A stretch of DNA of 64,000 bases, taken from the NCBI GenBank assembly GCA_029948255.1, contig JALIZF010001882.1, positions 744,001-808,000 on the forward strand. Reading direction: 5' to 3'. Within the stretch, counting starts at the first letter, position 1, and each line of letters opens with the position of its first letter. The notes beneath the pieces were generated by a model that saw nothing but the letters and a program-made list of their open reading frames with translations, did not search any database and was not told where the DNA came from. A program made the translations under genes and the position numbers. The DNA comes from Telmatactis stephensoni (Eukaryota > Cnidaria > Anthozoa > Actiniaria > Isophelliidae). This document shows, piece after piece, positions 46,900-58,193 of the stretch.

Positions 46900-47214
46900 T
46901 TTAATCTTTAGCGCACTAGTTCATTGTGGGCCATATAGGGTGCATAGTACAGGTAACTATGGAGAACATCGTCTCCTGACAAGTTGCCACACTGCATGTT
47001 TTTTTGCCTAATGATATGGTCATACATCAATTTTGCCTTAATTTTTAAGCACGAACTCACGTTCAATCACCAATATTTGCTTCGTTTATTAGCATTTTCA
47101 AAGGATTTCGTGGCTTTCGTTTGTGCAAAAAATAAACGCCGTGGAGCGGATTATACGTTCATAGGCAAAACTTTACGTTATGTCAAATTAAAGATGAAAC
47201 TTTCACTCTTTGTT

Positions 47215-47288
47215 TCAATTTCTTTTCTTTCTTTCTTTTCTCTTAACTTCTTCCTTCCTTCGTTTCTTTCTTTCTTTCTCTGTCAGTT

Positions 47289-47368
<80 letters not shown>

Positions 47369-47480
47369 TTTTTCTTTCTTTCTTTCTTTCTTTCTTAGCT
47401 TTCTTTCTTTCTTTCTTTCTCAGTTTCTTTCTTTCTTTCTTTCTTTTTCTTTCTTTCGTTCTTTTTTCTTTCTTCATAGT
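47215..47480 (+). repeat. (TTTC)n microsatellite
   Basis: More than 40 CTTT units with minor interruptions. The Phe/Leu/Ser or Lys/Glu/Arg ORFs overlapping it are artefacts. Confidence 0.9.
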
Positions 47481-47761
47481 ATTAAATTTTTGTTCTCTCT
47501 TTAAGAGGAATGTGTTTATAATTGGCAGCCAAAATGGACATTGGTCTATCACTCGACTTCTTTTCAAAGAGGTCTAAATAATTGTTTTGTTTCGTTTGGC
47601 TATTATTGATATATATATATGAGGCGTGATCACTTAAAAGGGGTCTTAAAGGTTGACCATAAGTTAGGCTGTAACGCACGGTGTGCAAGTCGACCCCGTT
47701 TTGGCATTCTCTGCGCTACAATCATAGCTGGTCCAAGGTCAAACACTCTACGCGTCCAAAC

Positions 47762-47832
47762 ATGCATCCCATAATGCATTTCTTCCGCTGGATCAGATAC
47801 AGCGGAAGAAAAGCATTATGGGCATCCATGAA
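47762..47832. repeat. Hairpin
   Basis: ATGCATCCCATAATGC.TTTCTTCCGCTG pairs with CAGCGGAAGAAAAGCATTATGGGCATCCAT around GATCAGATA. MITE-like, 70 bp. Confidence 0.55.
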
Positions 47833-47880
47833 AAATTTGCACAGCACCCGTCCCCTACTCTTAGTCGTAGAAATTTCTTA

Positions 47881-48247
47881 GAAGTGCTGAGCCCCCCTCG
47901 CTAACAGGCCACAGACGGCACCGATTGCCTTCGTTACAGTTCAAAACTCGCCGAAATGGCCTTGTTGGCTTGGGGAATGCATCACAGAATGACCAGAGAA
48001 GCCTCAATACTCCAGAGATCACAGTTGAATCTTGTCTCCGTAATTACTGTGACTCTTTCTTCGTAAAGTCGCTTCCCACTCCTGAGTTCTTCCAGGAGAT
48101 TGTCTCCGCCGTCTTTTCTTGCTTAATGATGCAAGCCAAGCGACTTCTGTGCTACAAAATGACTCGGAAAAGCACTTAGAAGCTGAATTCAGGCCACGAT
48201 CAGTACGCTCACCGAACGTAAAGCCTAGAATTCGTCAGGCGTCACTG
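47881..48247. other. Unassigned interval before the foldback element
   Basis: One plus-strand frame (to TAG 48177-48179) ends in IVSAVFSCLMMQAKRLLCYK and could be the tail of an exon, but no homologue or neighbouring exon was recognised. Nothing else seen. Confidence 0.25.
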
Positions 48248-48254
48248 TATAATT
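48248..48254. repeat. Target-site duplication, left copy (TATAATT)
   Basis: Directly abuts the left terminus CACAGG of the foldback element and is repeated at 50680-50686. Confidence 0.8.
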
Positions 48255-50679
48255 CACAGGCACCCCAAGCTCTGTTTTAGTTAGGGTGTTTTACGCGCGC
48301 GGTGATTATTAGTTTGGGCTACCTGTGTCGTTTGTCAATTTTATTAAGACCATTGGGAGTAAAAAATATCTCGCTAAATATCAATAAAATTCTGAAAACT
48401 TGAATAAAATGACTCTTTTCTTATTTAGATTAGAACTTTTGGAGTCTTTTGGGCTGATTTTTGGACTCATTTGTGCGCGTTTTGTGGGTTTTTGGCGATT
48501 CTCCTTTTCACACTGGTTCTCTCTAGTACTATATTTACTAAAGGCTGGCAACTTCGCCTCCTTACCATCACGAACCGTTTTTGAATCTCCGACAAAATAT
48601 CCCTAGAAATCGCTTCTCTCGCCAAAACAACACCACAAACACACTGGCAGATAATCACTCTACCGAGAAACGAAGAAAAAAAGACTACTTTATTAATGAC
48701 TTTATAGAAAACGAGAGAGGTTTTCAGTCAAGTTTTTTCAAAAATGGCTTTCTGCCGATGCTTGGCGGACTTGACTTAGTCAAAAACACAGGCTACCCAA
48801 ATTCCTTAAATGTGATTGGTCCGTGGTTACTAAGGAAAAGAACCAAATTTTCAATGAACCCTCGGGAGGGAGAGATCTCATTTCGTATCACAACGAAGAA
48901 ATATTAGAGGGGTGGGCTAGTCTGACAGTGTCTTACTGACCCCCTCCACCCTCATGCTCAAGTAATCGTGAATAATGCTTCTTTGGCAAAAAGGCTGCCT
49001 TCGAACTTTTAGTTTTTAAAATTGTTTATGCTCAATTTTTTTAAATTTAATGACTTAAAAAATCCTGATTTCGATGACCAAAAGCACAGAAGTCGTGGCT
49101 ATCTAAAAGTGAGTGAAACAGTATTTTCTTTTCGCTGAATGTGGACAGACTTTATGAACTCACCGGGCGATTCATTTTGTGGTCCAAAGTTAAGAAGAAG
49201 AAGAAGACTTTAGAGAAGTGAACAAAACTATTCACTATCAAAATATCCCTCCAGTTCTATCAAAAACACTTCTTAGAAGGTAGGTCCATTGATGAATAAT
49301 TATCTTTTTCTGAAAACGTAGAGGAAAATGCTTCTGAAGTACAAGACTGAGGGTCAAGTGAGAGGCCGCCATTCAGTTTGCTTTGACTGAAAAACTACTG
49401 TCACAAAGTTCGACAAAGTGTTGATTTTGTCATGTTTTGAACATTGGTTAGATTTGTTTTGATTTGTTATCATAAAAGCAAAAGGAGAATGATATTTGAT
49501 GCGTAACACCTCTTTTTCCACAGTGATTTTCTGGCTCAAATGCTGGCAAAATTCAAAAACGTTTGTGATTGTGGTACTTCAGTTTTTCTTTGTCGAGCTT
49601 CGCGTGAATTCCCTCTTTTGGCATATCACCGTCTTGCTTTACTCATGATTTTATGTCAATTATTGTTATAGTTTATATATCAGCGATTGTCAAAAGTTGT
49701 GAAAACTGAAGGAAAGCAAAAGTGAATGGGTGCCTCTCGGTTTTGTATGGACCACAAAATGAATCGCCCGGTGAGTTCATAAAGTCTGTCCACATTCAGC
49801 GAAAAGAAAATACTGTTTCACTCACTTTTAGATAGCCACGACTTCTGTGCTTTTGGTCATCGAAATCAGGATTTTTTAAGTCATTAAATTTAAAAAAATT
49901 GAGCATAAACAATTTTAAAAACTAAAAGTTCGAAGGCAGCCTTTTTGCCAAAGAAGCATTATTCACGATTACTTGAGCATGAGGGTGGAGGGGGTCAGTA
50001 AGACACTGTCAGACTAGCCCACCCCTCTAATATTTCTTCGTTGTGATACGAAATGAGATCTCTCCCTCCCGAGGGTTCATTGAAAATTTGGTTCTTTTCC
50101 TTAGTAACCACGGACCAATCACATTTAAGGAATTTGGGTAGCCTGTGTTTTTGACTAAGTCAAGTCCGCCAAGCATCGGCAGAAAGCCATTTTTGAAAAA
50201 ACTTGACTGAAAACCTCTCTCGTTTTCTATAAAGTCATTAATAAAGTAGTCTTTTTTTCTTCGTTTCTCGGTAGAGTGATTATCTGCCAGTGTGTTTGTG
50301 GTGTTGTTTTGGCGAGAGAAGCGATTTCTAGGGATATTTTGTCGGAGATTCAAAAACGGTTCGTGATGGTAAGGAGGCGAAGTTGCCAGCCTTTAGTAAA
50401 TATAGTACTAGAGAGAACCAGTGTGAAAAGGAGAATCGCCAAAAACCCACAAAACGCGCACAAATGAGTCCAAAAATCAGCCCAAAAGACTCCAAAAGTT
50501 CTAATCTAAATAAGAAAAGAGTCATTTTATTCAAGTTTTCAGAATTTTATTGATATTTAGCGAGATATTTTTTACTCCCAATGGTCTTAATAAAATTGAC
50601 AAACGACACAGGTAGCCCAAACTAATAATCACCGCGCGCGTAAAACACCCTAACTAAAACAGAGCTTGGGGTGCCTGTG
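48255..50679. mobile_element. Foldback transposable element with 932-bp inverted arms
   Basis: The left arm 48255-49186 and right arm 49748-50679 are inverted copies of exactly equal length. I saw no mismatch over the several hundred bases compared, and both arms yield the same translated ORFs. Ends are CACAGGCACCCC and GGGGTGCCTGTG. Outside both is TATAATT, a 7-bp target-site duplication. The 561-bp spacer (49187-49747) is unique. No transposase motif was recognised; the ORFs in the arms lack ATG starts. Arm identity implies a recent insertion or gene conversion between arms. Confidence 0.88.
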
Positions 50680-50686
50680 TATAATT
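50680..50686. repeat. Target-site duplication, right copy (TATAATT)
   Basis: Directly follows the right terminus CCTGTG of the foldback element and equals 48248-48254. Confidence 0.8.
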
Positions 50687-51630
50687 GAGCCTTCAGTCTT
50701 CTAGAACAGCACCAAATTGACAGTTACCTTGACAACTATTGTTTGTCTTTCCTGCTTTTTTTTTTTCTTTTTTTCTTTTTCTTCTCTCTTTTTCTCTTTC
50801 ACAAACCCATTTTTCCTGTTTTTCTTTCTTTTCTCTTTCTTATTTCTCGGTTAATTCTTTTTTAAAGTTTGTTTTTGATTCCCATTTAATTGGCAAAGAA
50901 ATCCGAACAACTGTTGTCTTTCTTTGCTGTCTTACTTTCTCTCTCACAAAACGCGCCCTTCGGTTTTTCTGTTCCTTTTTCTTTCTTTTCTCTCTCTGTT
51001 TTTTTTTTTTTTTTTCCTTTTTCTTTTGAGAGTTTTGTTGTTGTGCTTGTTCTCTCTCCTTTCTTCGCCGAGAAATGACCAAAGAAACGCTAAAGATTGC
51101 TGTTAAAGCGGCAAATCTTGAAGATGGTACATCAAAGGGGTCTTAGTAAAGAAGACCCCTTTTGTGTGAACACCGCTCATATATATATTTGGATTTTTCA
51201 TTATAAACGTGTTCCTTTATGAGGAACAGTATTGTTTCTTGTTGACCTAAGTGTTCTCCAAGCAATAGAAGTGATGTTCCTTTTTTAGGAACAATATGTT
51301 CTAGTTTATTTAATGGGTCCATTGTTGGACCCTTTTCATAAATGGATCCGTTCCGTTTTGAATATTAAGAACAAGTATGAAGCGTAAATCTAAGGGAGCA
51401 AATTGATCCTTTGAATGGAAAAATGTGTTCCCCTTGAACAACTGATAGAAACACAAAGGAATAGTTCCTTTTGCATAAAAAGGAACGTATTGTTCCAGTC
51501 AGTTCCTTTACTAAAGGAATTGACTAAAACATATATCAAGGCATGCTTAAACATGCTTGAACGTCTTCGGGCAAATCCAGACATGCCCGAACATGCTCGA
51601 GCATGCCCAGACAAAGAGAATATTATATGG
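50687..51630. other. T-rich low-complexity interval
   Basis: Dominated by TTTTTCTTTCTC tracts to 51060, then AT-rich sequence with a GGGGTCTT..AAGACCCC hairpin (51136-51161) and CATGC-rich words at 51540-51612. No gene supported. Confidence 0.4.
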
Positions 51631-52497
51631 TCCATTTGTTGTTCTCACAAACGTTTTCAACACCACTATGAGCTACTATGCCAAAACGAAAAGAAGTCGA
51701 TTGGTCTTCTCTCAAAAGTGCTTCACCAACTGAACCTAAAAGGTTGCACTTGGAAAAGAAAAGTGATGACAATTATCATTGTCAGTCCTGCATGTACCGA
51801 ATTGTGAACACGAAGAATTCTTAGGATAAGGATGTAGGAAACATGTCATATATATCGAACCACGGTTGCTTTTACTATATACATCTAAGTAGATATGGAC
51901 AGAAGATGACAGATCGATAGTTGAAAAACTGAGTGCAAAATTAACAAACTCACCAAAGAAGAGCAAGACGAGTGTCTGAAAATCAAAAGCACAGTTTTGT
52001 GGTTGCATGCGTCCATTACCAAAAACAACGCTCAAGGGATATAGCCAAAAAGGGACACGAGTGTTTGAAGAAACTCCAAGATGAAGAGGGAGAATGTGTT
52101 GAACAATACATTCAATCTAAACTGTGTTTGCTTGAAAGGTCGTCGGATGATCGCATGATCTGACATATTGTTGGACAACGAAGACATTTCCGTCCAAGGA
52201 ATTATTAGTGTTGAACAATGAAAGAGCCCAATAACCACAACAAAGAACAGCGATAAATGCCTTTCCATAAAGCAAGAAAAATCAACAAAAAAAGTTGACA
52301 CTTGTTCTTAATTAGTGACAAAGAGACTTCGATTTACAGCACGGGAAAATGCCAACTTGAAGATTGGTCTCACGTGTTATGGATATGGACACTGGTCTGT
52401 TATACTCAGAGATATCGATTTAAAGTTTCAGAATGGTAGGAAGGCCGATTCACTGAAAAAGCGAGCAGAGAGCAAATTTCTAAATTTGTGTCAGTAG
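51630..52497 (+). pseudogene. Fragments of a decayed gene with Myb/SANT-like C-terminus
   Basis: Three plus-strand pieces look like former protein: about 51640-51750 (HHYELLCQNEKKSIGLLSK), 51985-52160 (RDIAKKGHECLKKLQDEEGE) and 52316-52497. The last follows a TTCTTAATTAG acceptor-like site and reads RFTARENANLKIGLTCYG, YGHWSVILRD and ADSLKKRAESKF, matching the spacing of a SANT/Myb repeat (aromatic residues, G.GHW..I, L..R). I cannot join the pieces into one frame with confidence, nor name a family. Confidence 0.35.
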
Positions 52498-52573
52498 AAA
52501 TGTAAAGTAAATTACACTTTGAATGACAATAAAGTAGACATTTCAATATGATGGGTCTCATTATCGTAACAAT

Positions 52574-52760
52574 ACAAGACCGGTGCAGAGGCGGATTTAG
52601 AGGAGGGGTGCGCACCGCCCTCCTGGGACGACTTTGAGTCCTGTTTTCTCAATTTTTTTTCCAAAATATGCTCTTGACAGATTCCATATTTTATGATGGT
52701 ACACCCCTCCTGAAGACGGTGCACCCCCTCCTGAAGATAAGCCTGAATCCGCCCCTGCGG
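52574..52760. mobile_element. MITE with GGGGCGGATTCAG-type ends
   Basis: GCAGAGGCGGATTTAGA at the left and TGAATCCGCCCCTGC at the right, with GGAGGGGTGC/GCACCCCCTCC inverted blocks inside. Confidence 0.6.
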
Positions 52761-53074
52761 CAAGACAGTGAGTAAGAACAGTCGAGAACAATAGCTTGCT
52801 CCCAAACTGCTCACAGTTTGCCCAAACTAAGTTTGATACTTGGGTATGTACTGCAAGTACTTCATCAAAGTGCTTAGGGAAGAGTGACCATGTTCAACTC
52901 TCATGAATGTGGCGGCCATATTGGCGAATTACGTCATTTCAATACTTTGGGTAGGGGTGGTATATCATTGCCTCTCGTGTATTATCGTAACAATGCAAGA
53001 CCAGTGAGTAAGGCAAACTATAATTCGCATGACGCAGTCACTGGAACTAAAATTGATACCATACTCGAGCAAAG

Positions 53075-53316
53075 CAGGGTCGTGACATGGTACGTGGGAT
53101 CAGGGATCACAGGCTTGGGATCGGGATCTCAAGCCATGGGATCGGAGTCACACCAAACGTGGGATCGAGATCAGTAGTCAAATCAACAGGATTCAGGGAT
53201 CAAAATTTTCACAACTGGGATCAGGGATCAAAATAAGAGAACTTTTGGGATCAGGGATCAATTTTCGACCAAAAAACGGGATCACGAGCGAAAAAACGTA
53301 CCATGTCACGACCCTG
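53075..53316. mobile_element. MITE filled with GATCCC-type repeats, copy 2
   Basis: Near-perfect terminal repeats CAGGGTCGTGACATGGTACG and its inverse enclose GGGATCAGGGATCA-type units. The flanks carry AGCAAAG on both sides (53068-53074 and 53317-53323); with one more base each way the match extends to GAGCAAAGC. It shares the CAGGGT ends, internal repeats and 7-bp duplication of copy 1. It interrupts a short minus-strand ORF (53486). Confidence 0.75.
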
Positions 53317-53486
53317 AGCAAAGCCTCATTGGCTACCATACTTTGTCCAGTTGTGGCCATGGAAGTTACAACACTGTTTCCTTTGCCAATGCCTGAAACT
53401 GTACGTGCTTTCAACTGATTTCCAACTGCTTTGCTTGTAAGTCTGCGATTTGGAAGAACGGCACGAAGGGCTCTAGCGGCAAACAT
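53317..53486 (-). CDS. Possible short exon with mitochondrial-type leader, cut by a MITE
   Basis: From an ATG at 53486 the minus strand reads MFAARALRAVLPNRRLTSKA and on to NEALL, where the GATCCC-type MITE (53075-53316) begins. The N-terminus is Arg/Ala/Leu-rich with no acidic residues, as in mitochondrial presequences. Removing the MITE in thought lets the frame run on past LEYGINFS. I do not recognise the protein and see no further exons, so this may be chance. Confidence 0.25.
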
Positions 53487-53744
53487 TTTCAAGGAGCAAG
53501 TCGCAGTTAGTTTGCGCGGGAAGAATTTAAACTGTTGCGTCAGTGCAATTTTGTGGGCAAAATGAAAATTTCATATACGTTTTACCATATATGGTAAAAA
53601 GTAAATGGACTATGGTACACGACCACTCCTCCCCGTCCATTTCGTATTAGACCACCCCTCCCCACCCCTTGGTTTGGACAGAACTTCCAGTACCAACCCA
53701 AGTATCCAAGTTAGTTTGGAGCAATGATGTGCAAGGCAGCTTCC

Positions 53745-54012
53745 TTTCTTTCTTTTCTTTCTTCTTCTTTCTTTCTTTTTCTTTTTTTCTTTTCTTCTTT
53801 CTTCTTGCTCTTTCTTTTCTCTTCTTATTCTTTTCTTCTTCCTTTTTCTTCCTTTTCTTTCTTTCTTTCTTTCTTCTTTCTTTCCTTCTCTTCTTCCTTC
53901 TTTCCTTCTTTCTTTCCTCTTTCTTCTTTCTTCTTCTTTTTTCTTTTCCTTTCTTTCTTTTCTTTCTTTCTTTTCTTTCCTTTCTTTCTTTCTTTCTTTC
54001 TTTCATTCTTTC

Positions 54013-54098
<86 letters not shown>

Positions 54099-54145
54099 CT
54101 CTTTCTTCCTTTCTTTCTTTCTTTCTTTCTTTCCTTCCTTCCTTC
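53745..54145 (+). repeat. Long (TTTC)n/(TTCC)n microsatellite
   Basis: About 400 bp of CTTT units with CTTC and CCTT interruptions at both ends. ORFs of up to 189 codons across it are repeat artefacts. Confidence 0.9.
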
Positions 54146-54149
54146 TTTG

Positions 54150-55550
54150 ATTTCTGTTTTTATTGCTGTGCCCTTGGCTCAAAACATGCGTTAGCGTTAA
54201 TTATAAGAGTAAGCGATGGAAGTTCGAGTGACGCCTGAGGCTACTTAATTTCAATTTTTAATTTTTCAAACTTCTCTTTATTTGCAATTGAAATTAATTT
54301 TATACTACAACATTAATGAATTTTCACACAAACAGCCTCTGACTTCGTACTTAAAATCGTCTTGCGTTACCTTATTGTTACCTGAGAAGTTAAAAAATCA
54401 ACAAGGACCCAACAAGTAGAAAGCTCTCCTAGTTTTACGTATACACACATTCTTTTGGTTGTGCAATGAATCAGCACTCAGTCTAACAAACACGTAGAAT
54501 CCTGAGAATCGGAATTTGTAATTTCCTTTCCTCTTAGTCTCATATTTCTTAGTGTAAATATCAAAGATTTTGTAATCATCATGTTCATCAACGAAGCCGA
54601 GCTGTCCGTAATGGTCCCCCGTAATTGATCCGACCTTTGTTTTAACCCGGCACTAGAAGTCTTCTTTGAATACTGGAAGTACAAAACACTTTACAAACCA
54701 GCTGAGGACAGTTTAGTTGATTTTATTTTGGTTTATTGAAAACTGTTGTCATAACAACTCGGGTTTTGGAAAAAGTAAATTACTACTTCCCTTGTAAAAC
54801 TGTTGATGGATTCACTTAAAATGACATAAAATATGGGGTGAGTTAAATTCTCTGATGTGCAGGACTCTGCTTGTCCTTTAGCCGTTCTTTATACTTGGGG
54901 GGTGCATGATAGCTGCCAGAGTATCTGCTAGGGGAGAGGGATGGGTAAGCAACTGCGTCGCGAGTGTTCCTGCAATTTGAGTTGCAAAATGAAAATTAGC
55001 CAGTGCTTGAAAGCAAATCAATGTTTGAGATTTGCCTGTTCTTTAGAGACACAATTATAGACCTAAATGTCAAACAGCAAAATTCGAACGTTGAATAATT
55101 TGGACTATTTTACATTTACAACTGAATTATTCAACATCTTTTGCTCTTTTGCAAAATACACGAAACAAGGACTTGCTTAGAGCTAATCATGATGGAAACA
55201 GAGACTCATGTGCCTTAAGAAAGGCACAGTTAGTCTACAATCTGAGAGTGATAGAGGTGTTATTCTATTAGTAGTAAGTGGTGTGTAGCACTACCTGGGT
55301 GGCCTACAAGTCTGATCGATCTCCCTCCATCCCACCCTCCCTTTCATTGCACCCCCAAAGTACTCATCCCACGTATACATCCTACTTAAATGTCTGTAAC
55401 GCGCTTTAAACCTGTTAAAACTGACACAACTACAAGTCGATCGGAAACTTGATACCCCTTTTCTCATAGTTTATAGTTTAGTGCTGACATCTACTTGGAC
55501 AAGTTGGAGATCAATACTACAAGGACAACAGATCCAATTTGCGCGCCCTA
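54150..55550. other. Intergenic, upstream of the TSP1 cluster
   Basis: AT-rich, no long ORF, no recognisable repeat beyond isolated words. I see nothing assignable here. Confidence 0.4.
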
Positions 55551-55554
55551 CGTA

Positions 55555-55563
55555 TTATATATA
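55555..55563 (+). promoter_or_regulatory. Candidate TATA box for TSP1 exon A
   Basis: A TATATATA-type block lies about 80 bp before the ATG of exon A, a plausible spacing for a short 5' leader. No experimental start site is available. Confidence 0.4.
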
Positions 55564-55639
55564 GAATTGAGACCCATCAGTTTGAGGTCTTTCGCCGCGG
55601 AGTCCACTTGAAGTTTTGGGAGTGATTCGAGTACCAGTG

Positions 55640-56046
55640 ATGCGCACATACGCCTGTTTAGTTTTTGTTCTAATCTTAGTTCTTGTACACAACGCAGAGT
55701 GCTGGAGACGTCGCAGACGGCGGCGTTGCATCGGCTGCGCTTGGTCGAGCTGGGGCTCTTATGGTTCTTGCTCCGCTAGCTGCAACTGGGGCTGGAAAAG
55801 GCGTTCTCGCAGTAGGCGGACTGGTGGATGTGGAGCAACATGTAGCGGTCCGTCAACGCAATCAGCTAGGTGCTATCTTAGGTGTTGTCCAGTTAATTGT
55901 TTGTGGTACTGGTCCTCGTGGGGCACATGTAGTGGATGTGGTTGGTCTACACGAACACGAACAGTGCGATATAGGCAGAAAGCCGCTTGTGGTGGAAGAG
56001 CCTGTCCGTCGGTGACAACACAGAAGCAGCGTTGTAATACGGGAAT
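55640..56046 (+). CDS. Secreted TSP1-repeat protein, first exon A
   Basis: The ATG at 55640 opens a signal peptide (MRTYACLVFVLILVLVHNAEC), then Trp and seven Arg, then two cysteine-rich thrombospondin type-1 repeats with WSSWGSYGSCSASC and WYWSSWGTCSGCGWSTRTRT cores. An in-frame TTG 24 bp upstream was rejected as start because the paralogues align from this ATG. The exon ends in phase 2 at a GTAAGT donor (first intron base 56047); reading through gives an immediate TAA after CNTGM. No partner exon lies before the next first exon. TSP1 domains bind glycans and proteins outside the cell. The precise role is unknown. Confidence 0.8.
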
Positions 56047-57774
56047 GTAAGTACCGTAGATTGTTAATTAGTGAATGTTTGAAAGTTGATACTTGTGTTG
56101 CAGTTGTAATTGAACATATGGAAATATGGAAATTGTAAATTATCACAATGTGCTATATATGTTTATTGGCGGAAATGTTCAAATCCAATTAGTGGACAAC
56201 ATGCAAACATACCTTTTATAAGACTTTTGATGTATTCATCAATCCGTTATCTATAAAAACAAATTTGTTTTACTTGCCCAGTCGAATTCATTGCGTCACA
56301 AGGTGGTCACTAAATTCTCGATCAAAAGAATTAAAATGAAGGAAATGAAAAAATGAAAGAAACAGCATTTATTATCAATCATCCGTTTAAAGTTCTCAAA
56401 TTCGTTGAGTCAGTAAACTACCGTTATCTATAGAAAATTTTAGATCGATCAATATAACAATAACAAGTGTAAACACTGAGTGGCCAAACTTTTGTGATAT
56501 ACTGATCTGAACGAGGGAAAATGCTTAAAATGTATAACTTAACTTAGTTCAGTGTCAGGTACAGGTTTAATTTTATAATTTGGATTATACAATAGACTAA
56601 GATTGCCGTTGCGTTTTATTTACGCGATCAGGCTTGCACCCTTGCGGTATAAAACGCGAGGCTGATCGCGGTGAGGTCATGAGTCGTGATTCCATATCAG
56701 AATTGAGCGTGACAAATGACCATCCTTGTCCATCCTTTAGTTTTGCGCGTCAACTGTAATATGTAATCTCACTGACGCCACGATTTAGGCCTCAATCTTT
56801 GGCTGTGCAACGGTATCTTTGTCATAAGAAAGATGACGTTAAAATTCACCATTAAGGATGTTTTCCTAAGAGAGGTATTAACGAACTTACGTGTTTGTAT
56901 AACAAACGTCCCTCGCTAACATTAAGATCAAGAGGCCTCGTATTGAAAGGCATCTGTTCTCAAACTGGAAGTACAAGCCGAAACAAACCGGCAAAATCAA
57001 ACAAGCAAATATATGCTTTGGCAAAGAAAAAGCGATTTTTTGTTTAGTTGCACAATGTCAATAAATTTAGAAAAGTGAAACAAAATATGGGACTATCTTC
57101 CACTAAGCAGGCCTTTGCATGTTTTCATGTTTATTCGATTTATTGGTATTCATAGGATGTGGGATGGCTAACGACAAGTCAATTGACGAAATTCCCAATA
57201 ATTCCATACGGAAAGTTTCAGTCCAAGCAGGTTTGAAAAACAGGTTGAGCAAAAGTGAAAAAACTCGAAAGCTTTAAGTTTGGACTTGATTTAATGAAAA
57301 GTTGGTGGAATAAGATGCCTGTGACCAAACGTCATGTAAACCATATGTGTATTCTAGGAAGCTAGCTTTTTAGGGTGATCTTAGATTTATATATGTCTAA
57401 ATACGCCAAGCAACGCCAGTACTTCTTCAAGAACAGAAGGAAGCCGTTCGGTACTATATATAGTGCTATTTTCTCTGTAGTTGCTTTTCCTATCAGTCTC
57501 TTCACAAGTAATAAGATAGACTCCTTTAAGAGTTGTAGCAAGTGTTATATTTCAGAAATGAACTGCAGTGCTCAAGGCACCCCCCCCCCTCCGATTCCCA
57601 CTTCCGTATATCCGTATGGAAACAAAAAATCGATATGAGCACTGGCATGTTGATAAGGCCATAAACTCCTAGCGTACCAGGTACAACCAGGGTAAAGCTC
57701 AAAAGCTCCGGTTTCTCAAAAGGACAAGAGGCTGAATCTAAGTTGCTCAGTAGAGCTATCTTTACTAAGTTACA
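56047..57774. other. Interval between TSP1 first exons A and B
   Basis: Searched for a TSP1-type exon (WxxWxxC, CCPVNC): none seen. A TATATATA block at about 57455 is the nearest candidate promoter element for exon B, 310 bp from its ATG. Confidence 0.4.
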
Positions 57775-58193
57775 ATGCGGATCTCTATGTTATTCGTAGC
57801 TGTAGTAATATTATTTCTTCTAAAAGAAGTCGAGCCTTGGTGGACGAGTCGTAGACGTAGACGCCGTTGTGTCGGATGTACTTGGTCGAACTGGGGTGCT
57901 TATGGAGCTTGCTCAGCGACCTGCAACTTAGGTACCAAGACTCGTTACCGTTCTAAACGAACAGGAGGATGTGGAGCAGTTTGCAGAGGTTCAGTATCGC
58001 AAACAATCAATTGCTATATTAAATGCTGCCCGGTGAATTGCCAATGGAAGTGGTCTCCATGGAATCCCGCTAATTGTACTGGATGTGGATGGTCAAATCA
58101 GACAAGAATAGTGAAAGTTACAGTGAAACCTTTTTGTAGGGGGACGCCGTGTCCAGTAGTGACAAACGAAACACAGAGATGTAATACGGGAAT
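57775..58193 (+). CDS. Secreted TSP1-repeat protein, first exon B
   Basis: A paralogue of exon A with the same plan: ATG, hydrophobic signal peptide (MLFVAVVILFLLKEVEPWW), Arg cluster SRRRRRRC, and two TSP1-like repeats with CTWSNWGAYGACSATC and WKWSPWNPANCTGC cores. It ends RCNTGM in the same phase 2 at a GTAAGT donor (58194). Asn-Cys-Thr and Asn-Gln-Thr sites in the second repeat are possible N-glycosylation sites. No second exon is recognisable between here and exon C, so it either splices to 62827 or depends on intronic polyadenylation. Confidence 0.8.

Noticed and set aside
48581..48907. 108-codon ORF present in both foldback arms
   Set aside because: No ATG start and no recognisable domain; duplication simply reflects the inverted arms.
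53647..54238. Long ORFs of 119-189 codons on both strands
   Set aside because: Artefacts of the TTTC microsatellite.
55616..55639. Upstream TTG start for TSP1 exon A (similarly 61066 for exon C)
   Set aside because: Nuclear animal genes start at ATG; the next ATG gives a normal signal peptide aligned with the paralogues.
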